Source: Reyranella sp.
Lineage (GTDB): Bacteria; Pseudomonadota; Alphaproteobacteria; Reyranellales; Reyranellaceae
NCBI GenBank assembly: GCA_021732285.1
Contig: JAKFVH010000040.1
Span: 1-61,167, forward strand
DNA: 61,167 nucleotides
Direction: 5' to 3'
Both the position numbers and the translations under genes were made by a program. The notes under the pieces are model-generated. The model was given only the letters and a program-made list of their open reading frames with translations. It searched no databases and was not told the DNA's origin. Positions within the stretch are counted from its first letter, which is position 1. Each line of letters opens with the position of its first letter. Below are positions 43,019 to 51,436 of the stretch, piece after piece.

Positions 43019-43330
43019 GAGGTCCTGCCGCAAGGCGCCATGCCTACGCCGGCGCCGGGTTGCAAGACAGTGGGCCACGAAGGGCCCTTTGGGGAGCCCA
43101 TGTGGGGAAGTCTGTGAACAAGCCCGGTGTCAGCCTACCGTTGCGCCATCGTCACTGTATTGACTCAATGTATGGGCGATGGCAGCAGCCCACTAGGTAG
43201 GTGTTAATCGCCTGATTTCAATACGGAATTTAACCTGGGGACGGTCTGAATATATCACTGGTAGCGGCAGACGTTCGTGGTTTGATCCGATCGTCTGCCG
43301 CGTTCCAATGTGTGGGTAAGTTCGGTCGCT
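43019..43330. other. gene-free stretch between phoH and uvrC
   Basis: About 310 bp without a supported gene. It holds a hairpin (GCGGCAGACG at 43264-43273, CGTCTGCCGC at 43292-43301) roughly 30 nt past the phoH stop, probably its terminator. The remainder should contain the uvrC promoter; no convincing hexamer pair was picked. Confidence 0.5.
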
Positions 43331-44056
43331 TTACAGCACCGACAGCATCCGTCCGACCAACGGATGGCGCACCACGTCCTTGTCCGTCAGGCGCACGACG
43401 GCGACGTCGTCGAGCCCTTCCAGCTTCTGGCCGATGGTGCCCAGGCCCGACAGTTCGGGCAGCAGGTCGGTCTGATCGGGGTCGCCGGTCATGACCATGG
43501 TCGAGTGCCAGCCCAGCCGCGTCAGCAGCATCTTGAGCTGCCCGTAGGTGCAGTTCTGGGCCTCGTCGATCAGAACGAAGCTGTTGTTGAGCGTGCGGCC
43601 GCGCATGAAGGCCACGGGGGCGATCTCGATGGTGCCGTCGTCGAGATGCTGGCGCAGGCGCTTGGCGCCCAGGCGGTCGTTCAGCGCGTCCCACAGGGGG
43701 CGCAGGTAGGGATCGAGCTTCTCGCGCATGTCGCCGGGCAGGAAGCCCAGGTTCTCGCCGGCTTCCACGGCCGGCCGGGACAGCACGATTCGCGTGACGC
43801 TACCGGACTCCAGGGCTTCGACGGCGGCGGAAATCGCCAAGTAGGTCTTGCCGGTGCCGGCGGGCCCCAGGGCCACCGTCAGCGGTTTGGAGTCTATGGC
43901 CTCCATCAATATTCGTTGGTTGTCGCTCCTGGGTCGGATTTTTCGGATGTAGCTCTGATCGCGGTCGTTCGCCGGAGTGTGGTCGAAGACAAGGTTGTGA
44001 ATACGGGCGCTATCGATGGCGTGCAGCTTGGCGCGGCGTGCGGCGCGTTTGGCCAT
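43331..44056 (-). CDS. PhoH family protein (short paralogue)
   Basis: 241 residues with a complete PhoH NTPase core: Walker A LGPAGTGKTYLAISAAVEAL, IVLSRPAVEAGENLGFLPG, FMRGRTLNNSFVLIDEAQNC (Walker B), TRLGWHSTMVMTGDPDQTDL and a C-terminal VVRHPLVGRML. The family includes phosphate-starvation proteins and RNA helicase/RNase-linked ATPases; this is not the PhoH of the miaB-phoH-ybeY cluster, judged by neighbours. A structured segment with a terminator precedes it. Confidence 0.9.
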   Translation of the reverse strand: MAKRAARRAKLHAIDSARIHNLVFDHTPANDRDQSYIRKIRPRSDNQRILMEAIDSKPLTVALGPAGTGKTYLAISAAVEALESGSVTRIVLSRPAVEAGENLGFLPGDMREKLDPYLRPLWDALNDRLGAKRLRQHLDDGTIEIAPVAFMRGRTLNNSFVLIDEAQNCTYGQLKMLLTRLGWHSTMVMTGDPDQTDLLPELSGLGTIGQKLEGLDDVAVVRLTDKDVVRHPLVGRMLSVL

Positions 44057-44110
44057 ATTCGTACTCCGGAGGCTTGGTCAGAGGAGCGGGAACCGGTCGC
44101 CCAAAAGCAA

Positions 44111-44134
44111 AACGCCCCCGCAAGCGGAGGCGTT
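44111..44134 (-). terminator. intrinsic terminator in front of phoH
   Basis: Read on the minus strand, AACGCCTCCGC and GCGGGGGCGTT pair (one G-U) and are followed by TTGCTTTT. It is 55 nt upstream of the phoH ATG and about 190 nt past the guaD stop, so it either ends the guaD transcript late or attenuates phoH. Confidence 0.65.
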
Positions 44135-44270
44135 GGCGATCGGTGGTCAGGCGGAGGGTGATGCTGACAGGACACGCGGTGGGGAATCCACCGGTGATCT
44201 GATTTCCGTCGGGGTACGAACACCTCGGACGGATAAGCACCTCCTTCAGCTACCGAAGGAAGGGTACCGC
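44135..44270 (-). other. structured leader-like RNA segment upstream of phoH
   Basis: On the minus strand three hairpins precede the terminator at 44111. They are CCTTC/GAAGG, CCGTC/GACGG enclosing GGT/ACC, and CGGTGG/CCACCG with an ATTCC loop. A GAAGGAGG ribosome-binding-like site at the first hairpin could drive a short peptide frame. The stem-stem-terminator layout resembles an attenuator or riboswitch leader, but no known class is recognised. Confidence 0.35.
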
Positions 44271-44320
44271 GATTGAGGCGCCCCGGCCACAATATTGTGG
44301 GTCGGAACGCAAAATTCACA

Positions 44321-45685
44321 CTATGGAAAGGGGGTTGTAACCTCTGCTGCCCGGTCATGGACCAGGCGGCCGGCAGCGTAGGTGGCCTGCACGGCGCGGT
44401 CGTCAGCGAGCGTCATCTGGATGAAGAGCTGCTCGGCGAAGTCGCGGGCGAAGTTCATGCGGAAGTCGATCAAGGGCGTCGAGCGCATGTCGAGCACCAC
44501 GAGGTCGGCCTCCATGCCCGGGGCGATGCTGCCGATGCGATCGTCGAGATACATCGCCCGCGCCGAGCCTCGGGTGGCGAGATAGTAGGCGTGGCCGGCC
44601 GACAGCGACTGGCGATTGAGCTGGGCCGCCTTGTAGGCCTCGCCCAGGGTGGCGAGCATCGAGAACGACGTGCCGGCGCCGATGTCGGTGCCGAGCCCTG
44701 CTCGCACCGGCCGCTCGGCTTTGACCACGCGGCTGAGATTGAGCGTGCCGCTGCCCAGGAAGAAGTTGGAGGTCGGGCAGTGGGAGAGAGCGGCGCCGCA
44801 GTCGTGCAGCCGCTGCAACTCGGGCTCCTCCAGCCAGATGCCGTGGCCGAACACGGCGCGTTGGCCGCACAGCCCGTGGTGATCGTAGACGTCGAGATAG
44901 CCGCGCCGGTCGGGGTACAGCTCCTTGATCCAGGCGACCTCGGCCTCAGTTTCCGCGATATGCGTCTGCATCAGGCAATCGCCGTGCTCGCGCCACAGCG
45001 CGCCGGCGGCCGACAGTTGCTCCGGCGAACTCGATCCGGCGTAGCGTGGCGTGATGGCATAGAGCAGCCGGCCGCGGCCGTGCCATTTGGCGATCAGCGC
45101 CTTCGATTGGTCGTAGCCCGTCTGAGGCGTATCGCGGAGCGCCTCCGGTGCATTGCGGTCCATCAGCACCTTGCCGGCGGCGAGCCGCATGCCGAGCTTC
45201 TCGGCCTCTTCGAACAGCACGTCGACCGAGTGCGGATGGACGGTGCAGTAGACGCAGCTCGTGGTGACGCCGTTGCGCAGGTTCTCGCGCAGGAAGGTGC
45301 GGGCGACGCTGCGGGCATATTCCCTGTCGGCGAATTTCAGCTCGGCGGGGAAGGTGTACTGGTTCAGCCAGTCGAGCAGCTGCGCGCCGTAGGCCGCCAT
45401 CATCGGCGTCTGCGGAAAGTGGACATGGGTGTCGATGAAGCCCGCCGAGATCAGCGCGTCCTTGCCGAAGTCGCGGATCTCGATGCCGGCCGGCAGCTCG
45501 CTTGCCACGCGGCTCGCCGGTCCGACATGCGTGATGCGCCCGCCCGCCATGGCGACGATGGCGTCGGGCTCGTGGACCATCGTCTTGTCGAGGCCTTCCT
45601 GAAACGGATCGCCGGTGAAGCTGAGCATCGGTCCCCGGACGGCGACCGCTCCAGGCAGCAGAGCATGCGGCGGCCATTCGGACAT
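44321..45685 (-). CDS. guaD: guanine deaminase
   Basis: 454 residues from ATG at 45685; the upstream open frame has no start signal. Amidohydrolase features are ISAGFIDTHVHFPQTPMMAA (HxH metal ligands), TTSCVYCTVHPHSVDVLFEE, LMQTHIAETEAEVAWIKELY, FGHGIWLEEPELQRLHDCGA, LSHCPTSNFFLGSGTLNLS and GLGTDIGAGTSFSML. It deaminates guanine to xanthine, feeding purine nitrogen recovery. Complete length for the family. Confidence 0.94.
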   Translation of the reverse strand: MSEWPPHALLPGAVAVRGPMLSFTGDPFQEGLDKTMVHEPDAIVAMAGGRITHVGPASRVASELPAGIEIRDFGKDALISAGFIDTHVHFPQTPMMAAYGAQLLDWLNQYTFPAELKFADREYARSVARTFLRENLRNGVTTSCVYCTVHPHSVDVLFEEAEKLGMRLAAGKVLMDRNAPEALRDTPQTGYDQSKALIAKWHGRGRLLYAITPRYAGSSSPEQLSAAGALWREHGDCLMQTHIAETEAEVAWIKELYPDRRGYLDVYDHHGLCGQRAVFGHGIWLEEPELQRLHDCGAALSHCPTSNFFLGSGTLNLSRVVKAERPVRAGLGTDIGAGTSFSMLATLGEAYKAAQLNRQSLSAGHAYYLATRGSARAMYLDDRIGSIAPGMEADLVVLDMRSTPLIDFRMNFARDFAEQLFIQMTLADDRAVQATYAAGRLVHDRAAEVTTPFP

Positions 45686-45779
45686 GGCCCACCATAGCAG
45701 GCGGATGCGGAAAGTGTGCGAAATGCCACTTATTTGCAACGCATGCCGCTCTATCGTGCGGCTCGACATGGGGGTCCAG

Positions 45780-46004
45780 ATGATCGGCATCAGCGTGGCC
45801 GTGATGCTGCTGGCGACGCTCGGTGGAGCGTGGGGCTGGCGCGTCGGAACCAAGCGGCTTTACCGCCACAGCGTCTTTGACGGCCGCGACGAGCGAACCG
45901 AGCTCCGCTGGCGTACGGTGGAACGCTATCTGCTGACACTGCTCTACGCCGCGTCGGTCGCGGCCGGCGCCGCCGTGCTGATCGCCATGATGGCCCGGCA
46001 CTGA
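45780..46004 (+). CDS. small two-helix membrane protein, intact copy
   Basis: 74 residues from ATG at 45780, five bases after GGGGG; ATG at 45768 is also possible. Helix 1 is IGISVAVMLLATLGGAWGW and helix 2 is LLTLLYAASVAAGAAVLIAM, joined by a basic/acidic loop (TKRLYRHSVFDGRDERTEL). A frameshifted homologue lies at 51880-52112 next to the tRNA-Ala gene, which supports this being a real gene. Function unknown. Confidence 0.68.
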   Translation: MIGISVAVMLLATLGGAWGWRVGTKRLYRHSVFDGRDERTELRWRTVERYLLTLLYAASVAAGAAVLIAMMARH

Positions 46005-46112
46005 TCTGCGTTTGGCCTTGGCGAGATATGCGCCATGCAACCTGTGATAGCGGAGACGTTCCGCATCCAACCTTGCCAGAATGGGCGGACCAAACCGGCG
46101 GGGAGATCAAAG

Positions 46113-46859
46113 GTGGTCCGATTCCTGAAATTCAGCGCCTGGGCTCTTGGCCTGCTGGCGGCATCGGCGACCATGGCGGGCCAGGCGGCCGCCCAGGTCA
46201 GCGTCATCATCCAGAACCAGCAGGCTCAGACGATCTACGTCGCCTTCACGCTCGGTGCCGGGCAGGCTCCCGGCCCCATCAACTGGGGCACCTGCAGCGG
46301 CTCCGTCAGCAACAACCAGGCAGTCCTGACGTCGGGCACGACCTGCAAGGCGACGGTGCCGACGTTGGCCGGCTCGTCGCGCTTCTGTGCCTCGACAAGC
46401 TCGATGGGAACGACGCCGAACTGCTATCTGGCGCAGACCAACCACCAGACCATGATCGAGACGACCTTCGGCTCCGGCTCGAACGGTTGCACCTCCTCGA
46501 GCATGACGAGCTGCGTCTGGTACGACATTAGCGTCATTCCCGCGAATTGCACGGATCAGCAGTGGGTGAGCCCGACCTGGTGTTCGAACACGGGCGGTGC
46601 CGCCTACAATTTGCCGGTGGCGCTCATATGTCCCGGACAGCCGACCTTCACCTGCCAGGGCCCGACGAGCAGCACCTGGGGCAATTCCAACTATCCCGGC
46701 AACTGCGGCAACCCGAACGCGACATGTGTCGGCAACAGCCAGAGCTGCGTGAATGCCTACTTCTATCCCATGTTCCAGGGCCCAGGCAGCGCGTACCAGC
46801 CGGTTGCCCAGTGTCCGCAGGGGTCTGCGCTGCAGATCATGTTCTTGGCGGGGCCGTAG
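46113..46859 (+). CDS. secreted cysteine-rich thaumatin-like protein
   Basis: 248 residues from GTG at 46113 behind GGGAG. A signal peptide (VVRFLKFSAWALGLLAASAT, ending AAAQ) is followed by a domain rich in Cys, Ser, Thr and Asn. WYDISVIPANC and AAYNLPVALICPG recall the YDxSxVDGYNLP signature of thaumatin-like proteins, and about 14 cysteines could form several disulfides. It would be exported and may bind or cleave beta-glucans, as some thaumatin-like proteins do. A glucan-synthase-like gene lies 1 kb away, which makes that interesting but unproven. Confidence 0.65.
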   Translation: MVRFLKFSAWALGLLAASATMAGQAAAQVSVIIQNQQAQTIYVAFTLGAGQAPGPINWGTCSGSVSNNQAVLTSGTTCKATVPTLAGSSRFCASTSSMGTTPNCYLAQTNHQTMIETTFGSGSNGCTSSSMTSCVWYDISVIPANCTDQQWVSPTWCSNTGGAAYNLPVALICPGQPTFTCQGPTSSTWGNSNYPGNCGNPNATCVGNSQSCVNAYFYPMFQGPGSAYQPVAQCPQGSALQIMFLAGP

Positions 46860-46987
46860 CAGTGAGCGGCGGTCGGACGGGCAGTCGTGGACATCGTGGG
46901 CGACGTTGAACCTCCCGCGCCGCCAACCTTTCGTTCATTAGAAACTGTGGCGATTGCCCTCGTGCGGTGGGCTCGGCCGCGCCCCGG

Positions 46988-47143
46988 TCAAATGTGATCC
47001 ATCACCCATAGCAGGAGTGTCACGCCGCCGAAGTACGCACAGACGAGCAATACGGCATAGCGCTCGGGCCACGAGATTGTTGGCTGCCGCTCCGGCTCAT
47101 CCTGTCGAGCAATCATCGGGTGATCGGCCATCGGTCGTTGCAT
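46988..47143 (-). CDS. 51-residue single-span membrane protein
   Basis: ATG at 47143 opens MQRPMADHPMIARQDEPERQ, then a helix YAVLLVCAYFGGVTLLLWVM and the stop. The polar N-terminus and single C-terminal membrane span look like a genuine small protein. Its codon use matches the host. No strong ribosome-binding site and no known family. It lies at the edge of the tRNA-derived repeat. Confidence 0.5.
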   Translation of the reverse strand: MQRPMADHPMIARQDEPERQPTISWPERYAVLLVCAYFGGVTLLLWVMDHI

Positions 47144-47239
47144 AGCAGAGGGCCAACCTCATGCAAACAGAGGCTGCGACCACATGGGTCGACGTTTCTG
47201 CCGAAGCGTGAGCGAGGAAACGATCCGTTTCCCCGCAAA

Positions 47240-47274
47240 AACCAAGGGGCTAGCGTCTGCTAACCCCCTTGGTT
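47240..47274 (-). terminator. intrinsic terminator after the displaced tRNA-Ala end
   Basis: On the minus strand AACCAAGGGG and CCCCTTGGTT pair and are followed by a T-run. It begins 5 nt past the CCA end of the tRNA fragment at 47279. It is probably the original chromosomal terminator of tRNA-Ala, left behind by an insertion. Confidence 0.75.
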
Positions 47275-47278
47275 GTCT

Positions 47279-47323
47279 TGGTGGAGCCAGACGGGATCGA
47301 ACCGCCGACCTCTACAATGCCAT
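47279..47323 (-). repeat. displaced 3' half of tRNA-Ala (att-like direct repeat)
   Basis: These 45 bp match the anticodon-to-CCA half of the tRNA-Ala gene at 52154-52198, in the same orientation, with one mismatch (47305). Upstream of the anticodon the similarity stops abruptly, so no 5' half exists. This is the classic mark of site-specific integration into a tRNA 3' end. It bounds the 47.3-52.2 kb segment. Confidence 0.85.
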
Positions 47324-47778
47324 GTGGAAATGACCGCCTTTCCTGTGGTTCCCCGAATTTACCCACGCTTTCGATCCTGTTAGGCACGACCAACTAACGA
47401 CGAATGGTTCGACTGGGAGCCTCGCTGGGCCTCAACCTTTGAAAACAAGCCATGGTCACCGGTCATCGCACCTGGTCGAGTGGGATGGCCTGTTGCTGGA
47501 TGGCTGGGCGCCAATTGTTGGCTGTGTTGGGCCAGTTCCAGCCGCATAATCCTTTGGGACGAGAGTTGGCCTACCTAGCCTCACTGTTTGCTCGCTGCGC
47601 CATCTCGGCTCCCGACCTCCCGCGCCGCGACTTAGTCGCCCTCACATTCTGAACTTGGACGCGCCCAATCAAGCGGGCAACAGTTGGCATATTGCGAGGC
47701 GCCTTCGCAGGAGTCCCCAGTTTTTTTGGGATGTCTCCGACGTCTCAACCGATTTTTCCAGAAACGGTTATCGGAAGC
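47324..47778. other. gene-free stretch downstream of the glucan synthase
   Basis: About 455 bp with no supported gene. A 66-codon frame (47452-47652, plus) has no ribosome-binding site or recognisable family. Base composition is less GC-rich than the core genome. It may be decayed island DNA. Confidence 0.5.
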
Positions 47779-50700
47779 TCACTGCCGCAAAGAACCGCGG
47801 CGTGGTGGCGCCCATGCAAAACGGTATCGCTCAATTGTTTCGACATTCCAACTGCGGCGTTTAGCGGCAATCTCCTGCTGCACCCGGGCAGGGCGTACGT
47901 TGAGTACCGATACCAGCACTGCGGACGCCAAGGGCAGCGACTGCGCTAGCATGAACACCGACCACAAGCGTGCCTCAGGATCAATTGCTCCGACGCTAGT
48001 CCACAGCACGATCGCTCCGAGCCACAGCAGCACGGTCAGCACCGTCTCACCACGCGCCATGCCCAGCGCTAACGACAGCGTCGCGCGCTCGTCCATCTTG
48101 GGGGTGCGCATGAAGGGCAGGCGGCTGGTCATCAGGCCGTAGATCACCGCGCGGCCCACCGTGTAGGTGAGCGCCAACCCGGCCAGCGATGCGACGATGC
48201 TCTGACGGAAGGTGCAGCGCACGCGATCGGCGTAGAGCCCGAACGTACAGAGCAGCTTAAAGATGAAGATGCCGATGCTCGGCAGGATGAACTCGGCCGG
48301 CGGCAGGCCGACCGGCTTGATGCCGAACAGCGGCGGCACAATCACAGCCAAGAGCCAAGCAAGTCCAGACCAGATGAAGATAAGGTTTAGGGCATCGGCG
48401 AACCACGGCATCCAGCCCGAGAGGAAGTAATACTTCTGCCAGAAAGTCAGCTTAGTCGAGTTGGAGAGCATCTTCCCGGCATGCGCCTTCATGATCTGCA
48501 TGGCGCCGTAGGCCCAGCGGAAGCGCTGCTTCTTGTAGCCGGCGAAATGATCGGGCGTCAGGCCATGGCCGAAGCGCTCGCGGCTGTACATGGCGCCGTA
48601 ACCCTTCTCCATCAGGCGGAGCCCAAGCTCGGTGTCCTCGGTGATGCACCAGCTCGCCCAGCCGCCCAGCTCCTCCATCAGGTCGCGGCGCACCAGGGTC
48701 ATGGTGCCGTGCTGGATGATGGCGTCATGTTCGTTGCGCACAGACATGCCGATATCGAAGAAGCCGGCGTACTCCCAGTTCAGCATCTCCTTGAAGTCAT
48801 CGCCCTTCCAGTCGTGATGGTCCTGCGGCGCCTGCACATAGGATATCTTGGCGTCGTCGAAATATGGCACCAGCGCCTTCAGCCAGTCCGGCCGCACCAT
48901 GTAGTCGCTGTCGACAATGCCAATGACCTTGGTATCCGGCGGTGTCTGGCTTAGCAGGTAATTCAGCGCGCCGGCCTTGAAGCCCTTCATGACATCGAAG
49001 TGGAAAAAGCGGAAGCGCTCGCCGAGTCGGGCGCAGTAGTCCTGCACCGGGCGCCACACCGCGGGATCCTTGGTGTTGTTGTCGATGACGATGACTTCAA
49101 AGTCGGGATAGTCGAGCTTGGCCAGCGAATCGAGGGTCTGGATCACCATCGCCGGCGGCTCGTTGCAGATGGCGAGGTGCAGCGAGACTTTCGGCCACAA
49201 GCGATCGGCCGGCTGGCGCGCGATCATCTCGGCGGCCGGCAAGGCCTCGCGCTGCCAGTGCCGGCGCCAGATCGTCTCTACCAATTCCACCGCCTGGACC
49301 AGTGCCACGGCGAGGCTCAGCAGCAGAAAGAAGGCAAGTACGCCCCAGCCGATCGACTCGCTGGTCAACATATAGGTGCCGGCCGCGACCGAAGCACCGT
49401 AGACGACTACACTGGTGGAAAGCGCAACTAAGCCGCAGAAGGCGAACTGTCCCACCGGCCGCACATCCGACCAGCGCCACAGGAAGACCACCATCAGCGG
49501 CAGCGCCGCAGCGAACGAGCAGGCGGCGTAGAGCCACCACAACGGCAAGGTCTCGATCGGGCCGGTCCACTCAAACTTCTGATCGCGATCGGCATCCCAC
49601 AGGCCCCAGTAGCCACCCGCCTTCCCTTCAAGGTCGTAAGACTTCCAGGGCTGGTCGATCGCTTCGACCACGAAATATCCGATGCTCTGCGATTTCAGCC
49701 AAGCGACCATGTCCCGCACGTTCTTCGCCTGCTCGGCAGGCGTGGCTCGCTTGATCAGGCCGCTATCTGGGCTGCGCCGTTCCGCGCCGTTCGACGGCCA
49801 GCCGACCTCGGTGACAATGATTTCCTTGTTGGGGAAGGCCTTGCGCAGCTGGCCAATCTTGTTCTTGAGATACTCGAGCGGCGCCTCGCTCGACTTCTCG
49901 TCCCAGTAGGGCAGGATGTGCACGGCGAGATAGTCGACCTCGCTGGCGAGCTCGGGATGCTCCAGCCAAACGTACCATGGCTCGGCGGTGCTGACCGGCA
50001 CCTTGACGTTGCGCTTGACGTTCCTGATCTCGCGGATGAGCTGGGCCGGGCTGGTGGCGTTGGGATCGCGCAGGTTCTTCTGGCCGTCCCAGCGCAGGAT
50101 GTTCTCGTTGCCGACCAGCACGCGCTCGATGTTGGGGTTCTGGTTGGCCATGCGGATCAGCGCCCGCGTCTCCTCGGCGTTGACCTCGCTCGCCTCCCGG
50201 CCGAAGTGCTTTTTGGCCTCGTTGGCGCTGTAGATCCACGCGCCGGGTACCAATTTGAGCCCGACCTTGGCCGCTGCCTCGGCCATATATTCGCTGCCAT
50301 CGGCCGCGTGATAGGTTCGGATAGTGTCGATCTTGCCGGCGAGCATGGCGAAGTCGCGCTCGATCTGGTCACGGCGCGGTTTGACAACGTCGGCTTGCCC
50401 ATCGGTGAAGGCGGTGTGCAGGAAGTTCGCGACGCTGCTCGACTTGTTGGCGATCGGATACTGGTCCTTGGCCCAAGGTACGTACGTTACGCCATGCAAT
50501 GGGCCCTCAATATCGGCTGCGGACAGGTGCCTGTCGAACAATCGCCAGCCGGCGACGGTGGCCGCCGCTGCAAGAATTAGGACCAATCCCAACTTGTGGA
50601 GCGCCAGGATTTTCGCCGCCAGGTACGCAACGATATCCAAAACGTGGCGTGCCTCTTTGGCACCATACCCAATCGGCGCTTGCTGCCTATCCCTAGCTTG

Positions 50701-50988
50701 TTCTTGTCTGCCCGATGAAAGGCTACTCCGGAACAACCAGACGATCGGATGAAAGTACTCTCTCGAGACGTAGACAAATTCGCGAACTATAGATTTTGCA
50801 ACTGATGGTGCCAGATGTGGCGTTGTTCCCTCATCACTCGAGGCTCTTGCCTTGTTGTTCGCGTTCCCTAACTTTGGCGTGTCCCGAAAAAAGGCAGCCA
50901 GTAGGCCGAAATACTCGGCTACGACGCTGACCACCTCTCGCCAGACAAGCGTCGTTAGCTCCGCAAGATTTGTCGGAGCCTTAGCCAC
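47779..50988 (-). CDS. GH17-GT2 fusion beta-glucan synthase (NdvB-like)
   Basis: 1069 residues, GTG start overlapping the upstream stop by 8 nt. An N-terminal region with two EYF-FF-type amphipathic stretches leads to a membrane helix (about 130-150). A glycoside hydrolase 17-like domain follows (about 160-470), with acid/base Glu295 in VGNENILRW and nucleophile Glu394 in VTEVGWPSNG. After two or three helices comes a GT2 domain (about 600-830) with DNNTKD, DSDY (693-696), TEDTELG (783-789) and QRFRW (821-825), then several C-terminal helices. This matches NdvB-type proteins of Bradyrhizobium and Pseudomonas that make beta-1,3(1,6) cyclic glucans. It lies within the tRNA-bounded segment. Confidence 0.88.
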   Translation of the reverse strand: MAKAPTNLAELTTLVWREVVSVVAEYFGLLAAFFRDTPKLGNANNKARASSDEGTTPHLAPSVAKSIVREFVYVSREYFHPIVWLFRSSLSSGRQEQARDRQQAPIGYGAKEARHVLDIVAYLAAKILALHKLGLVLILAAAATVAGWRLFDRHLSAADIEGPLHGVTYVPWAKDQYPIANKSSSVANFLHTAFTDGQADVVKPRRDQIERDFAMLAGKIDTIRTYHAADGSEYMAEAAAKVGLKLVPGAWIYSANEAKKHFGREASEVNAEETRALIRMANQNPNIERVLVGNENILRWDGQKNLRDPNATSPAQLIREIRNVKRNVKVPVSTAEPWYVWLEHPELASEVDYLAVHILPYWDEKSSEAPLEYLKNKIGQLRKAFPNKEIIVTEVGWPSNGAERRSPDSGLIKRATPAEQAKNVRDMVAWLKSQSIGYFVVEAIDQPWKSYDLEGKAGGYWGLWDADRDQKFEWTGPIETLPLWWLYAACSFAAALPLMVVFLWRWSDVRPVGQFAFCGLVALSTSVVVYGASVAAGTYMLTSESIGWGVLAFFLLLSLAVALVQAVELVETIWRRHWQREALPAAEMIARQPADRLWPKVSLHLAICNEPPAMVIQTLDSLAKLDYPDFEVIVIDNNTKDPAVWRPVQDYCARLGERFRFFHFDVMKGFKAGALNYLLSQTPPDTKVIGIVDSDYMVRPDWLKALVPYFDDAKISYVQAPQDHHDWKGDDFKEMLNWEYAGFFDIGMSVRNEHDAIIQHGTMTLVRRDLMEELGGWASWCITEDTELGLRLMEKGYGAMYSRERFGHGLTPDHFAGYKKQRFRWAYGAMQIMKAHAGKMLSNSTKLTFWQKYYFLSGWMPWFADALNLIFIWSGLAWLLAVIVPPLFGIKPVGLPPAEFILPSIGIFIFKLLCTFGLYADRVRCTFRQSIVASLAGLALTYTVGRAVIYGLMTSRLPFMRTPKMDERATLSLALGMARGETVLTVLLWLGAIVLWTSVGAIDPEARLWSVFMLAQSLPLASAVLVSVLNVRPARVQQEIAAKRRSWNVETIERYRFAWAPPRRGSLRQ

Positions 50989-51373
50989 GAAAAATTCTCT
51001 TAATCATTCGCCACGCTTCCCTCAGTACGTACGATATGAACACCGCCACATCGACCGTGAACACGAAGTACTCAAGGAATGGACCTGCTACCGTGATATA
51101 TTGCGGCAAGCCCAAAATTTCCAGCCAGTGGACAAAAAAGTTTAGTCCCACTGCAGCCAACGACACAATACAGAACAACACGGTTGCAATGAGCACGTGC
51201 GCTGTAAACTCGCCGAGAAATCTTAGGGCCTCCCAAAGATCGAAGGCTCTCTCATTTTGCTCTAAACTTTGAACCCCCGTTTTCGTGTCCAATGCTCTCC
51301 CCTCTCCCCGCGATCCGTTCTGCATTCCATTGTCTTTAGGAATGCACTTAGCACTGGCATTGTCCAGCAGCAT
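50981..51373 (-). CDS. small membrane protein coupled to the glucan synthase
   Basis: 130 residues from ATG at 51373, directly after GGAGAG; ATG at 51325 is an alternative. Two hydrophobic helices (HVLIATVLFCIVSLAAVGLN, then FLEYFVFTVDVAVFISYVL) are followed by a basic C-terminus EAWRMIKRIFRG. Its stop lies inside the first codons of the glycosyltransferase gene. The tight overlap suggests an accessory or assembly subunit of that enzyme. The frame continues upstream into DNA-ligase-derived sequence, so the gene start may have been built on the ligase debris. Confidence 0.6.
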   Translation of the reverse strand: MLLDNASAKCIPKDNGMQNGSRGEGRALDTKTGVQSLEQNERAFDLWEALRFLGEFTAHVLIATVLFCIVSLAAVGLNFFVHWLEILGLPQYITVAGPFLEYFVFTVDVAVFISYVLREAWRMIKRIFRG

Positions 51374-51436
51374 TCTCTCCAAGATTGTGACTGCATGCTT
51401 CGGTTCAATGCAACGGCGGGCGGCGGGAGCTCGGCC

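Noticed and set aside
44010..44240. 76-codon minus-strand frame starting at a good ribosome-binding site upstream of phoH
   Set aside because: It runs through the terminator hairpin into phoH and has a Pro/Arg/Thr composition without family resemblance; more likely a leader RNA feature.
44287..44300. CCACAATATTGTGG, a perfect 14-bp palindrome, as a regulatory operator
   Set aside because: It lies just past the guaD stop and far from any plausible promoter hexamers; kept only as part of the intergenic region.
47279..47323. A second functional tRNA-Ala
   Set aside because: Only the anticodon-to-CCA half is present; acceptor 5' strand and D-arm are missing.
47452..47652. 66-codon plus-strand frame after the glucan synthase
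   Set aside because: No ribosome-binding site, no recognisable domain, atypical composition.
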